A stretch of 50,059 nt of DNA from JARICQ01 sp964428475 (GTDB taxonomy: Bacteria > Bacillota > Clostridia > Tissierellales > Tissierellaceae), in NCBI GenBank assembly GCA_964428475.1, contig CAYRYO010000009.1, positions 1 to 50,059 on the forward strand, given 5' to 3'. Position 1 is the first letter of the stretch. The number at the start of each line of letters is the position of its first letter. The notes under the pieces are model-generated. The model had not been told where the DNA came from. It did no database searches and saw only the letters and a list, made by a program, of their open reading frames with translations. This document shows, piece by piece, positions 35,294 through 43,015 of the stretch. A program made the translations under genes and the position numbers.

Positions 35294-35312
35294 TTTAGAA
35301 AGGAGAGGGCAA

Positions 35313-36713
35313 ATGAAAAAGAACACAGGCAAAATTGTTCAAGTTATAGGGCCCGTAGTTGACATTAGATTTGATGAAGATAGTCTACCAGAACTATTAA
35401 ATGCTGTTGAAATAGTGACAAAAGCAGGAGATATATTGATCGTAGAAGTAGCACAACATATAGGTGATGATACTGTTAGATGTATTTCTATGGGTTCAAC
35501 TGATGGACTTATAAGAGGTATGGAAGCTAGTGATACAGGAAAGCCAATCGCAGTGCCAGTAGGTAAACAGACACTTGGAAGACTTTTCAATGTACTCGGT
35601 GAAACAATAGATGAAAAGGGAGATTTGAAAAATGTAGAGATGTCTCCAATTCACAGGGAAGCTCCAAGCTTTGAAGAACAAGAAACATCAAAGGAAATGT
35701 TTGAGACTGGAATAAAGGTAGTAGATCTTATTGCACCTTATTCAAGAGGTGGTAAGGTAGGGCTATTTGGCGGTGCTGGAGTAGGTAAAACGGTACTTAT
35801 ACAGGAACTAATCAACAATATAGCGACACAGCATGGTGGGCTTTCTGTGTTCTCAGGAGTAGGAGAGAGAACCAGAGAGGGAAATGACCTTTACTATGAG
35901 ATGATTGAATCTGGAGTAATAGATAAGACTGCACTGGTATTTGGTCAGATGAATGAGCCACCTGGAGCTAGAATGAGGGTAGCTCTAACGGGGCTTACTA
36001 TGGCTGAGTATTTTAGAGATCAAGAAGGTCAAGACGTACTTCTATTTATAGACAATATATTTAGATTTACTCAAGCAGGTTCTGAAGTATCAGCACTTCT
36101 AGGTAGGATGCCATCAGCAGTAGGTTATCAGCCTACGCTTGCTACAGAGATGGGTGTACTTCAGGAGAGAATTACTTCGACTAAGAAGGGTTCAATTACA
36201 TCTGTTCAGGCAGTATATGTACCTGCAGATGACTTAACTGACCCAGCACCAGCTACTACTTTTGCGCATCTTGATGCTACTACGGTACTTTCTCGTGCAA
36301 TATCAGAGAAGGGAATTTATCCTGCAGTGGATCCACTAGATTCAAACTCAAGGATACTTGACCCTGAGGTAGTTGGTAAGGAACATTATGAAGTAGCAAG
36401 TCATGTACAGGAAGTACTTCAAAAATACAAAGATCTTCAAGATATAATAGCAATACTAGGTATGGATGAGCTTTCAGAAGATGATAAATTGGTAGTTACA
36501 CGTGCAAGAAAGATCGAAAGATTCCTTTCACAGCCGTTTTCAGTAGCAGAGCAATTTACAGGTTTACCAGGTTCATATGTACCTATCAAGGAAACTATTA
36601 GAGGATTCAAGGAAATACTTGAAGGTAAGCATGATAATTTACCAGAATCAGCATTCCTATTAGTAGGAACTATTGACGAGGCAGTAGAAAAAGCTAAGAA
36701 AATGGAGGGATAG
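35313..36713 (+). CDS. atpD: ATP synthase F1 subunit beta
   Basis: Catalytic subunit, 466 residues. The P-loop is GGAGVGKTVLIQEL near 153-166, the catalytic glutamate region is GVGERTREGNDLY, Walker B reads VLLFIDNIFRF, and GRMPSAVGYQPTLATEMG precedes the DELSEED-like loop, here DELSEDDK. AAAGGAGAGG lies upstream of the ATG. Confidence 0.97.
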   Translation: MKKNTGKIVQVIGPVVDIRFDEDSLPELLNAVEIVTKAGDILIVEVAQHIGDDTVRCISMGSTDGLIRGMEASDTGKPIAVPVGKQTLGRLFNVLGETIDEKGDLKNVEMSPIHREAPSFEEQETSKEMFETGIKVVDLIAPYSRGGKVGLFGGAGVGKTVLIQELINNIATQHGGLSVFSGVGERTREGNDLYYEMIESGVIDKTALVFGQMNEPPGARMRVALTGLTMAEYFRDQEGQDVLLFIDNIFRFTQAGSEVSALLGRMPSAVGYQPTLATEMGVLQERITSTKKGSITSVQAVYVPADDLTDPAPATTFAHLDATTVLSRAISEKGIYPAVDPLDSNSRILDPEVVGKEHYEVASHVQEVLQKYKDLQDIIAILGMDELSEDDKLVVTRARKIERFLSQPFSVAEQFTGLPGSYVPIKETIRGFKEILEGKHDNLPESAFLLVGTIDEAVEKAKKMEG

Positions 36714-36715
36714 TT

Positions 36716-37114
36716 ATGTTTCATTTAGAGATCGTAACTCCCTATAGACAGTTTTTTTCAGAAGAAGTCGAAACGGTTATAGTTAGAGGCATGGAGGGAG
36801 ATCTAGCAGTACTTGAGGGGAAATCTCCAATTATTACACCTCTTAAAATAGGCAAAATAAGAATAGTGCAAAAAGGTGTTGAGAGAGTAGCAGCTGTAGT
36901 AGATGGATATATCTCTGTGATAGATGACAAAACTACAATAGTTACAGAAGCTGCAGAATGGCCCGATGAAATAGATATAGAAAGGGCTGAAGAAGCAAAG
37001 AAGAGAGCAGAGAAGAGAATGGAACAGGAAAAAGAAGCAATAGATATAGATAGGGCAGAACTCGCTCTTAAACGTGCAATAAACAGAATTGAAGTTTCAA
37101 AAAAAGATAAGTGA
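36716..37114 (+). CDS. atpC: ATP synthase F1 subunit epsilon
   Basis: Rotor and regulatory subunit, 132 residues. The beta-sandwich includes FHLEIVTPYRQFFSEEVETVIVRGMEGDLAVL. It is followed by the C-terminal helical hairpin (ERAEEAKKRAEKRMEQ and DRAELALKRAINRIEV). It starts two bases after atpD and is the last gene of the operon. Confidence 0.95.
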   Translation: MFHLEIVTPYRQFFSEEVETVIVRGMEGDLAVLEGKSPIITPLKIGKIRIVQKGVERVAAVVDGYISVIDDKTTIVTEAAEWPDEIDIERAEEAKKRAEKRMEQEKEAIDIDRAELALKRAINRIEVSKKDK

Positions 37115-37141
37115 ATCTAAATAAATTAAAAATCAATGTAT

Positions 37142-37193
37142 AAAAAGTACCCTTACTTGGTAATAATTAAATTACAAGGCAAGGGTACTTTTT
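37142..37193 (+). terminator. Intrinsic terminator of the atp operon
   Basis: AAAAAGTACCCTT pairs with AAGGGTACTTTTT (13 bp, 26-nt partly structured loop). The 3' arm itself supplies the T-run. Confidence 0.86.
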
Positions 37194-37266
37194 AAATTTA
37201 ATGTTTTGTCCCCCTTTACATTATTTTAAAAATACCCTTCCTTTAATAATAAGGGAGGTCGTACAT

Positions 37267-38046
37267 ATGAAAAAGATAGCTTTATTCGCAATTATTTTAT
37301 TATTAATATTACCAATGACAAAAAGTACGGGACAAACATTTAGTGAAGAGGAGATTTTACTTAATATATTAGAGGATCTGGGTGCTGAATTTTTAGAAGG
37401 AGATATAAGTCTGGGTGGAAAGATAAATGATAATTTTAGTGATCAAGAGGCCATGGTGCCAATAGTCGAAGAGATGATTGCTGATTTGGGTATAATGGGA
37501 AGTGAAGTTGATTCAAATAGAGATATCACAAATCTAAAGGGAAAATACTATGTAAGAGAAAGCCTTGAAGAGGAAAACTTTAGTCAAGTATCAATTTATG
37601 GATATGATAGATTTAAAAGCCCTATTAGCATAGTAATTACATCCTATTTTATGGAAGAGACAGGTGAAAGTGAAACAAATATTTTTATTAATTTAAGAAA
37701 ACAGGAGAAAAATTTAAATATTAGTGGTATAATAGATAATGTATATGAAAAATATAGTATGCCAATAGATAATACAAATTGCATCATAGGTACAGCCAGT
37801 GGTAAACTAGATAGTGACATTCTTAAAGAGAATATACAAAATATACTGGGAAAGTACAATGCAAGAATAATAGAGGAATATGAAGATAAAGAAGTTATAA
37901 GTTATACTGTATATACACCCTATATAAAAAATCATATGTTTTCTTATGAAAAAAGGGTTAATTTAAATCTAGCTATAAGGTATAATGAATATGAAAATAA
38001 GACTTACTTTTGGATAGCTACGCCTATTATTACAACAGGATACTAA
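37267..38046 (+). CDS. ywmB: YwmB-family secreted protein
   Basis: Exported protein of 259 residues with a signal peptide (KKIALFAIILLLILPMTKSTG). The start ATG 37267 follows AAGGGAGGTCG; an earlier in-frame ATG at 37201 gives no signal peptide and is rejected. The body contains the family pattern IFINLRKQEKNLN. The position between the atp operon and murA-spoIID is that of ywmB in Bacillus. The function is unproven; a TATA-binding-protein-like fold has been described for the family. The name rests on context plus general features. Confidence 0.72.
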   Translation: MKKIALFAIILLLILPMTKSTGQTFSEEEILLNILEDLGAEFLEGDISLGGKINDNFSDQEAMVPIVEEMIADLGIMGSEVDSNRDITNLKGKYYVRESLEEENFSQVSIYGYDRFKSPISIVITSYFMEETGESETNIFINLRKQEKNLNISGIIDNVYEKYSMPIDNTNCIIGTASGKLDSDILKENIQNILGKYNARIIEEYEDKEVISYTVYTPYIKNHMFSYEKRVNLNLAIRYNEYENKTYFWIATPIITTGY

Positions 38047-38061
38047 TTAGGAGGAGATGAA

Positions 38062-39327
38062 TTGAAAAAGATAATGGTGGAAAAAAGCCCCCCATTAAAA
38101 GGCAGTGTAAGGGTATCAGGAGCAAAGAATGCAGCACTTCCAATACTGGCAGCATCGATACTTGGAACTGAAGACATAATACTTGAAGATGTTCCAGATT
38201 TAAAAGATGTTGAAATAATGTGTGAGGTACTTTCTTCTTTGGGAGCTAAAGTGGAAAAACTTGAAAAGGGAATTATAAAGATAAATTCTAAGGATATAAA
38301 CAAACATGAAACAAAGTATGAACTTATGAGCAAGATGAGGGCATCATTTCTTGTAATGGGACCATTACTTACAAGACTTGGAAAGACAAAGACTTCACTC
38401 CCAGGCGGGTGTGCAATCGGCACCAGACCTATAGATCTTCACTTGAAGGGCTTTAGAGCATTGGGCGCTACTATAGATACAGATCATGGAAATATTGGAG
38501 CATTTGCAGAAAAATTGATAGGAGAAAAGATTTATCTGGACTTTCCATCAGTTGGAGCAACAGAAAATATAATGATGGCAGCTGCCCTTGCAGAAGGTGA
38601 AACAATAATTGACAATGCTGCTATGGAGCCAGAGATAGTAGATTTATCAAATTTCTTGAATAAGCTTGGTGCAAATATTAAAGGTGCAGGAACTTCAACT
38701 ATTAGAATAAAAGGTGTAGAAAAGCTTTTTGGAGCAAAACATCCAATAATCCCTGATAGAATTGAAGCAGGAACATTTATGGTTGCAGCAGCTATAAGTG
38801 GCGGAGATGTAGTGGTTGAAAATGTAATTATATCACATATCAAACCGGCAATAGCAAAGCTTAAAGAAGCGGGATGCCAAGTAATAGAGGGAAGTGATTT
38901 TGTAAGAGTTATAGCACCCAAGCGATTAAAGGCAATAGACATAAAGACTCTACCATATCCAGGATTTCCCACAGATTTGCAAGCGCAATTTATGGCTATG
39001 ATGAATGTATGTGAAGGTACTAGCGTGGCAATAGAGACTGTGTTTGAAAACAGATTTATGCATGTAGATGAACTCAAAAGAATGGGTGCAGATATAAAGA
39101 TTGATGGCAGGTCAGCTATTATACAAGGTGTAGAATCACTTACATCAGCGCCAGTAAAGGCATCTGATCTAAGAGCAGGTGCAGCCCTAGTATTAGCAGG
39201 CCTAGTATCAGAAGGAATCACAGAAATAGATAATATATATCATATAGATAGAGGATACGAAGACATAGAAGAGAAACTCACTGGATTAGGTGCGAAGATA
39301 TATAGAAAAGAAGTAGAAGAAAAATAG
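38062..39327 (+). CDS. murA: UDP-N-acetylglucosamine 1-carboxyvinyltransferase
   Basis: First committed step of peptidoglycan synthesis: transfers enolpyruvate from PEP to UDP-GlcNAc. It has 421 residues from TTG 38062 behind GGAGGAG. It begins MVEKSPPLKGSVRVSGAKNAALPILAAS. The catalytic loop is LPGGCAIGTRPIDLHLKGF with Cys117, the residue attacked by fosfomycin. DLQAQFMAMMNVCEG and ENRFMHVDELKRMGADI are also present. It lies directly upstream of spoIID, as in Bacillus. Confidence 0.96.
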   Translation: MKKIMVEKSPPLKGSVRVSGAKNAALPILAASILGTEDIILEDVPDLKDVEIMCEVLSSLGAKVEKLEKGIIKINSKDINKHETKYELMSKMRASFLVMGPLLTRLGKTKTSLPGGCAIGTRPIDLHLKGFRALGATIDTDHGNIGAFAEKLIGEKIYLDFPSVGATENIMMAAALAEGETIIDNAAMEPEIVDLSNFLNKLGANIKGAGTSTIRIKGVEKLFGAKHPIIPDRIEAGTFMVAAAISGGDVVVENVIISHIKPAIAKLKEAGCQVIEGSDFVRVIAPKRLKAIDIKTLPYPGFPTDLQAQFMAMMNVCEGTSVAIETVFENRFMHVDELKRMGADIKIDGRSAIIQGVESLTSAPVKASDLRAGAALVLAGLVSEGITEIDNIYHIDRGYEDIEEKLTGLGAKIYRKEVEEK

Positions 39328-39365
39328 AAAACAAAAAATTCCCTTAAGGGAATTTTTTTTGTTTT
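39328..39365 (+). terminator. Intrinsic terminator of murA
   Basis: The arms AAAACAAAAAATTCCC and GGGAATTTTTTTTGTTTT around TTAA form a long A/T-flanked stem just after the murA stop codon. Confidence 0.85.
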
Positions 39366-39374
39366 CATTTATTC

Positions 39375-39401
39375 ATAAAGATCCATGACTCCGCATATCA
39401 T
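39375..39401 (+). promoter_or_regulatory. Putative SigE promoter of spoIID
   Basis: ATA, 16-base spacer, CATATCAT, fitting the mother-cell sigma-E pattern ATA-N16-18-CATA(c/t)-nT. It lies 30 bases before the spoIID start. spoIID is a sigma-E gene in Bacillus, which supports the call. Confidence 0.5.
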
Positions 39402-39431
39402 ATTCTATATTACTTTTGAAGAGGGGATAAG

Positions 39432-40478
39432 ATGAAGAGGATAGGAGTTTATGTGATTGTGGTCTTAATAATAACTATAATAATTCCGACTGTTATTGTT
39501 AAGGCTTTTAATTTTGTACCTAGGGAAGATGTTGCTGTAGGATTGGAAGATGATAAGGAAATATATGAGGAAATAGTTGAAGTTCCTATCAAAAGAATAG
39601 AAGGTGATATATTGAACAAGCCGATTAAGATATATAATCAAGATTTAGATGAGGTCATAGAAATTGATATAGATGAATATGTAAAAGGTGTAGTAGCAGC
39701 TGAAATGCCAGCAGCATTTCATATAGAAGCCTTGAAGGCTCAAGCAGTGGCAGCTAGGACTTATGTGATTAGTAGAAATATAAGATATGCAAATGGGCAT
39801 CCAGATCATCCACAGGCACCTATTTGTAGTAGTATACATTGTCAAGCCTATTTATCATTTCAGCAATTAGGGGAGATACATGGGGAAGCTTGGATAGAAG
39901 AATATTGGCCTAAGATCGTGGAAGCTGTAGAATCTACTAGAAATCTAGGGATATTTTATGGTGAGGAAATAATAGAACCTCTATATCATTCTACTTCAGG
40001 AGGTCGAACAGAAGATTCAAAAGATGTATTTGCAAGTGAACTACCTTATCTTAAATCTGTTTCTAGTCCATACGAAACAGATGCTCCAAAATACAGCAGC
40101 AAGGTAACGTTGACCATAGTAGAATTTATAGATAAGATAAAATCTAAATATCCACATGTAGATATAAACAGTGAAAATATTGAGAAAAAGATAAAATTAA
40201 TTGATAAGACTACTACAGGCAGAGTCAAAAAGATAGCTATAGGAGAGAATATTTTAGATGGAAGTGATTTAAGAGAATTATTTGCCTTGAATTCTACAAA
40301 TTTTACGATTTATTTAGATAAAAAACTAAATATAATAGAAATAGATACACTTGGATATGGACACGGAGTAGGTATGAGTCAGTGGGGTGCAAATGGAATG
40401 GGAAAACAGGGTAGCAATTTTGAAGAAATTTTAAAGCATTATTATACTGATGTGGAGATAAGACAATTGCAAGAATAA
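39432..40478 (+). CDS. spoIID: Stage II sporulation protein D, peptidoglycan lytic transglycosylase
   Basis: Membrane-anchored enzyme that degrades septal peptidoglycan during engulfment of the forespore. It has 348 residues. An N-terminal membrane anchor (IGVYVIVVLIITIIIPTVIVKAF) is followed by the SpoIID domain with EYVKGVVAAEMPAAFHIEALKAQAVAARTY, containing the catalytic glutamate. YHSTSGGRTEDSKDVF, GYGHGVGMSQWGANGM and the C-terminal YYTDVEI complete the family pattern. A GAAGAGGGG site precedes the ATG. Confidence 0.96.
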   Translation: MKRIGVYVIVVLIITIIIPTVIVKAFNFVPREDVAVGLEDDKEIYEEIVEVPIKRIEGDILNKPIKIYNQDLDEVIEIDIDEYVKGVVAAEMPAAFHIEALKAQAVAARTYVISRNIRYANGHPDHPQAPICSSIHCQAYLSFQQLGEIHGEAWIEEYWPKIVEAVESTRNLGIFYGEEIIEPLYHSTSGGRTEDSKDVFASELPYLKSVSSPYETDAPKYSSKVTLTIVEFIDKIKSKYPHVDINSENIEKKIKLIDKTTTGRVKKIAIGENILDGSDLRELFALNSTNFTIYLDKKLNIIEIDTLGYGHGVGMSQWGANGMGKQGSNFEEILKHYYTDVEIRQLQE

Positions 40479-40491
40479 ATAAAAATAAAAG

Positions 40492-40535
40492 ATACAATAA
40501 ATCATGAAAAAATATGATTTATTGTATTTTTTATT
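40492..40535 (+). terminator. Intrinsic terminator of spoIID
   Basis: ATACAATAAATCAT pairs with ATGATTTATTGTAT (14 bp, 8-nt A-rich loop) and is followed by TTTTTTATTT. Confidence 0.87.
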
Positions 40536-40551
40536 TATTTATGGAAATACT
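40524..40551 (+). promoter_or_regulatory. Possible SigF promoter of spoIIQ
   Basis: GTATT, 14-base spacer, GGAAATACT. The -10 matches the forespore pattern GGnnAnAMT exactly; the -35 has one mismatch. It overlaps the spoIID terminator tail and leaves a very short leader before the ribosome site GGAGGTGGG. Confidence 0.4.
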
Positions 40552-40570
40552 CGGTAATGGAGGTGGGAAT

Positions 40571-41500
40571 ATGAAAAAGAAAATTATGAGTTTAGTTGAA
40601 AGGCAAGGATTTATTTTATTTTTATTTATTTGTGTTTGTGCAGTTGCAGGAGTGACTCTTTATTTATCTATGAAAAACTTAAACACTGCAAAGGAAAATG
40701 CAAATATGGAAGAAGTTGTTGTAGTCGAAAACGAGATAAGGGAAGAATCGTCTACTAAAGATGAATACTCTAGTTTTGAGGAGCCATTAGACATTGGATT
40801 AGAAGAATATGAATTAAAAGAAAGCAAACAAGTAGAAGAGCTAGAGCTAGATGAGATAGAAAAGCAAGAAGTAGATATGGCAGACAAAGCAGNNNNNNNN
40901 NNNNNNNNNNNNNNNNNNNNNNNNNNNNNNNNNNNNNNNNNNNNNNNNNNNNNNNNNNNNNNNNNNNNNNNNNNNNNNNNNNNNNNNNNNNNAGAGCAAG
41001 GTCAAGAAAGTGAAGAGGCTATCCCGGTTAATGCAAATGAACTGGATAAGGAGCCTAAAGAAGAAAGAGACGATGCAGATGTTGTTGAGGAGATTGTTGC
41101 GAGTTTTATGCCTGTAGATGGAGAAATAATGACTGAATATACAAAAGATCTATTGGTGTATTCAGATACCCTAGAATCTTGGGTAGGGCATGGTGGGATT
41201 GATATTAAGGCTGATGAAGGAAGTGCAGTTAAAGCTATAGCAGATGGTAGAGTTAAAGAGGTATATGAAGATAAACTTTGGGGGATAGTAATAGTAATAG
41301 ACCATGATAATGGATTTCAAACAAAGTATGCAAATCTCCAGACGGACAAAATGGTAGAAAAAGGTCTAAAGCTTGCAAAGGGAGATCATATATCTAAAGT
41401 AGGCAAAACAGCTAAGATAGAAATGCATTTAGATCCACATCTTCATTTTGAAGTAATAAAAGATGGCAAATTAATAGATCCACGTTCTATTATCGATTAA
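40571..41500 (+). CDS. spoIIQ: SpoIIQ-like forespore M23 peptidase-domain protein (interrupted by gap)
   Basis: Forespore membrane protein that meets SpoIIIAH across the intermembrane space during engulfment. It starts at ATG 40571 behind GGAGGTGGG. One N-terminal transmembrane helix (FILFLFICVCAVAGVTLYLSM) is followed by a long Glu-rich linker broken by the N-run. The C-terminal LytM/M23 domain follows. The zinc-site motifs look intact: GHGGIDI supplies H and D, and HLHFEV supplies HxH. Bacillus SpoIIQ lacks a complete site, whereas clostridial ones keep it. The position between spoIID and spoIIID supports the name over a generic M23 protein. Confidence 0.9.
   Translation: MKKKIMSLVERQGFILFLFICVCAVAGVTLYLSMKNLNTAKENANMEEVVVVENEIREESSTKDEYSSFEEPLDIGLEEYELKESKQVEELELDEIEKQEVDMADKAXXXXXXXXXXXXXXXXXXXXXXXXXXXXXXXXXXEQGQESEEAIPVNANELDKEPKEERDDADVVEEIVASFMPVDGEIMTEYTKDLLVYSDTLESWVGHGGIDIKADEGSAVKAIADGRVKEVYEDKLWGIVIVIDHDNGFQTKYANLQTDKMVEKGLKLAKGDHISKVGKTAKIEMHLDPHLHFEVIKDGKLIDPRSIID
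40893..40992. other. Assembly gap inside spoIIQ linker
   Basis: Exactly 100 N in the Glu-rich, low-complexity linker between membrane helix and LytM domain; true length unknown. Confidence 0.9.
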
Positions 41501-41550
41501 TATGGCATAAATATTTAGTAAATACCCAAAAAATCAGGGGGGTTGATAAT

Positions 41551-41811
41551 TTGAAAGATTATATAGAAGAGCGAACACTAGAAGTAGCAAAGTACATAGT
41601 TGCTAATAAAAGTACAGTTCGAGACACAGCGCAAGTTTTTGGGTGTAGCAAGTCCACGATTCACAAAGATTTGACAGAGCGATTGCCTAGGATAAATGGA
41701 AAATTAGCACTTATGGTAAAAGAACTTTTAGATTTCAACAAATCAGAAAGGCATATAAGAGGTGGGAAAGCAACTAAAATGAAATATGAAAAAGGAGAAG
41801 GAGTATCATAG
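41551..41811 (+). CDS. spoIIID: Stage III sporulation transcriptional regulator SpoIIID
   Basis: Mother-cell DNA-binding regulator of the sigma-E and sigma-K phases, 86 residues. The start is TTG 41551 behind a GGGGGG-rich site. The helix-turn-helix is TVRDTAQVFGCSKSTIHKDLTERLP. The basic C-terminal tail (RHIRGGKATKMKYEKGEG) is the second DNA contact known for the family. The stop codon lies in the loop of the terminator hairpin. Confidence 0.96.
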   Translation: MKDYIEERTLEVAKYIVANKSTVRDTAQVFGCSKSTIHKDLTERLPRINGKLALMVKELLDFNKSERHIRGGKATKMKYEKGEGVS

Positions 41812-41825
41812 GATACTCTTTTTTC
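41801..41825 (+). terminator. Intrinsic terminator overlapping the spoIIID stop codon
   Basis: GAGTATC, loop ATAG, GATACTC, then TTTTTT. The TAG stop codon is in the loop, so the last two sense codons form the 5' arm. Confidence 0.75.
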
Positions 41826-41934
41826 TTACATTAAAATATATCAAAGCATATTTTTTAAAATAATATGCAGAAACAAGAGATTTTTGTAGTGTTTTAGAAT
41901 ATAATGGATGTAAGTATAAGAAGGTGGTGTATAG

Positions 41935-42942
41935 ATGATTGCTTTAAGAGCAGATGTAGGTATAGACTTGGGAACATCAAGTGTATTGGTATATGTTAGA
42001 GGAAAAGGAATAATATTAAATGAACCAGCTGTAGTAGCAATAGACAAAGAGCAAAATAAATTATTAGCAGTAGGTGAAGATGCAAAAAAAATGATTGGAC
42101 GAACTCCAGCGAATATCATAGCAATTAGACCTATAAAAGATGGAGTAATATCTGACTATAGTACAACTCAAAAGATGTTAAAATATTTCATAGAGAAATC
42201 TGTGGGAAAATATTTACTTAAGCCTAGAATTGTATTGTGTGTGCCTAGTGGAATAACTGAGGTAGAGAAAAGGGCTGTAATTGATTCAAGCAATCAGGCA
42301 GGGGCTATGAAGACTACTCTAATAGAAGAGCCTATAGCTGCGGCAATAGGTGCAGGGATAGACATTACGGAGGCAAATGGAAATATGATAGTGGATATCG
42401 GTGGTGGAACAACAGATATAGCTGTTATATCTCTAGGTGGAATGGTAGTTAGCAGGTCTTTAAAAGTAGCAGGAGATGATTTTGACGATGCTATTATAAA
42501 GTATATAAAAAAGAAATTCAATATAATAATAGGTGATAGATCAGCAGAAAAATTAAAACTCACCATAGGATCTGCTTATCCAAGAGAAGAAGAAAAGTAT
42601 CAAGAAACAAAGGGAAGAAACGTTTTGACCGGTCTTCCTATAAACATAAATATATCTTCATCGGATATGCTAGAAGCTTTAAAAGACCCTATAAAGGAAA
42701 TAATAGACGCAATCCACAATGTTCTTGAAATAACTCCACCAGAGTTAGCAGCAGATATAAGCAGTAAGGGGATATTAATGGCGGGTGGTGGCTCTCTTCT
42801 ATATGGACTGGACAAGTTGCTAGCAGAGAAGACAGGTATAGAGGTAAATATAGCCAATGATCCAATTTCATGTGTAGCTAGAGGAACTGGGAAATCACTT
42901 AAATGGGTAGACTTTTTGGACAAGGATAATAAAATGCCTTAA
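41935..42942 (+). CDS. mbl: MreB-like cell-shape protein (Mbl)
   Basis: Actin-like cytoskeletal protein that guides side-wall peptidoglycan synthesis, 335 residues. Actin-fold motifs are ADVGIDLGTSSVLVYVRGKGI (phosphate 1), IEEPIAAAIGAGIDI (connect 1), MIVDIGGGTTDIAVISLGG (phosphate 2), and GILMAGGGSLLYGLDKLLAEKTGI (adenosine). GAAGGTGGTG precedes the ATG. The position after spoIIID is the mbl locus of Bacillus, which is why Mbl is preferred to MreB. Confidence 0.93.
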   Translation: MIALRADVGIDLGTSSVLVYVRGKGIILNEPAVVAIDKEQNKLLAVGEDAKKMIGRTPANIIAIRPIKDGVISDYSTTQKMLKYFIEKSVGKYLLKPRIVLCVPSGITEVEKRAVIDSSNQAGAMKTTLIEEPIAAAIGAGIDITEANGNMIVDIGGGTTDIAVISLGGMVVSRSLKVAGDDFDDAIIKYIKKKFNIIIGDRSAEKLKLTIGSAYPREEEKYQETKGRNVLTGLPININISSSDMLEALKDPIKEIIDAIHNVLEITPPELAADISSKGILMAGGGSLLYGLDKLLAEKTGIEVNIANDPISCVARGTGKSLKWVDFLDKDNKMP

Positions 42943-42948
42943 AAATCC

Positions 42949-42984
42949 TAAAGCTTGACATACTATTTGCCGATAGTGTATAAG
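42949..42984 (+). promoter_or_regulatory. Overlapping SigD and SigA promoters of the flagellar rod genes
   Basis: TAAA (42949-42952), 16 bases, GCCGATAG (42969-42976) fits the flagellar sigma-D pattern TAAA-N14-16-GCCGATAW. The same stretch contains TTGACA (42955-42960), 18 bases, TATAAG (42979-42984), a SigA-type promoter. Confidence 0.7.
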
Positions 42985-43015
42985 ATGGAGATATAAAAAA
43001 TTAGGATGTGATAAT

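Noticed and set aside
38532..39221. Long minus-strand open frame (229 codons) inside murA
   Set aside because: Antisense shadow of a well-identified gene, no ribosome site and a Ser/Ile/Pro-rich composition typical of such shadows.
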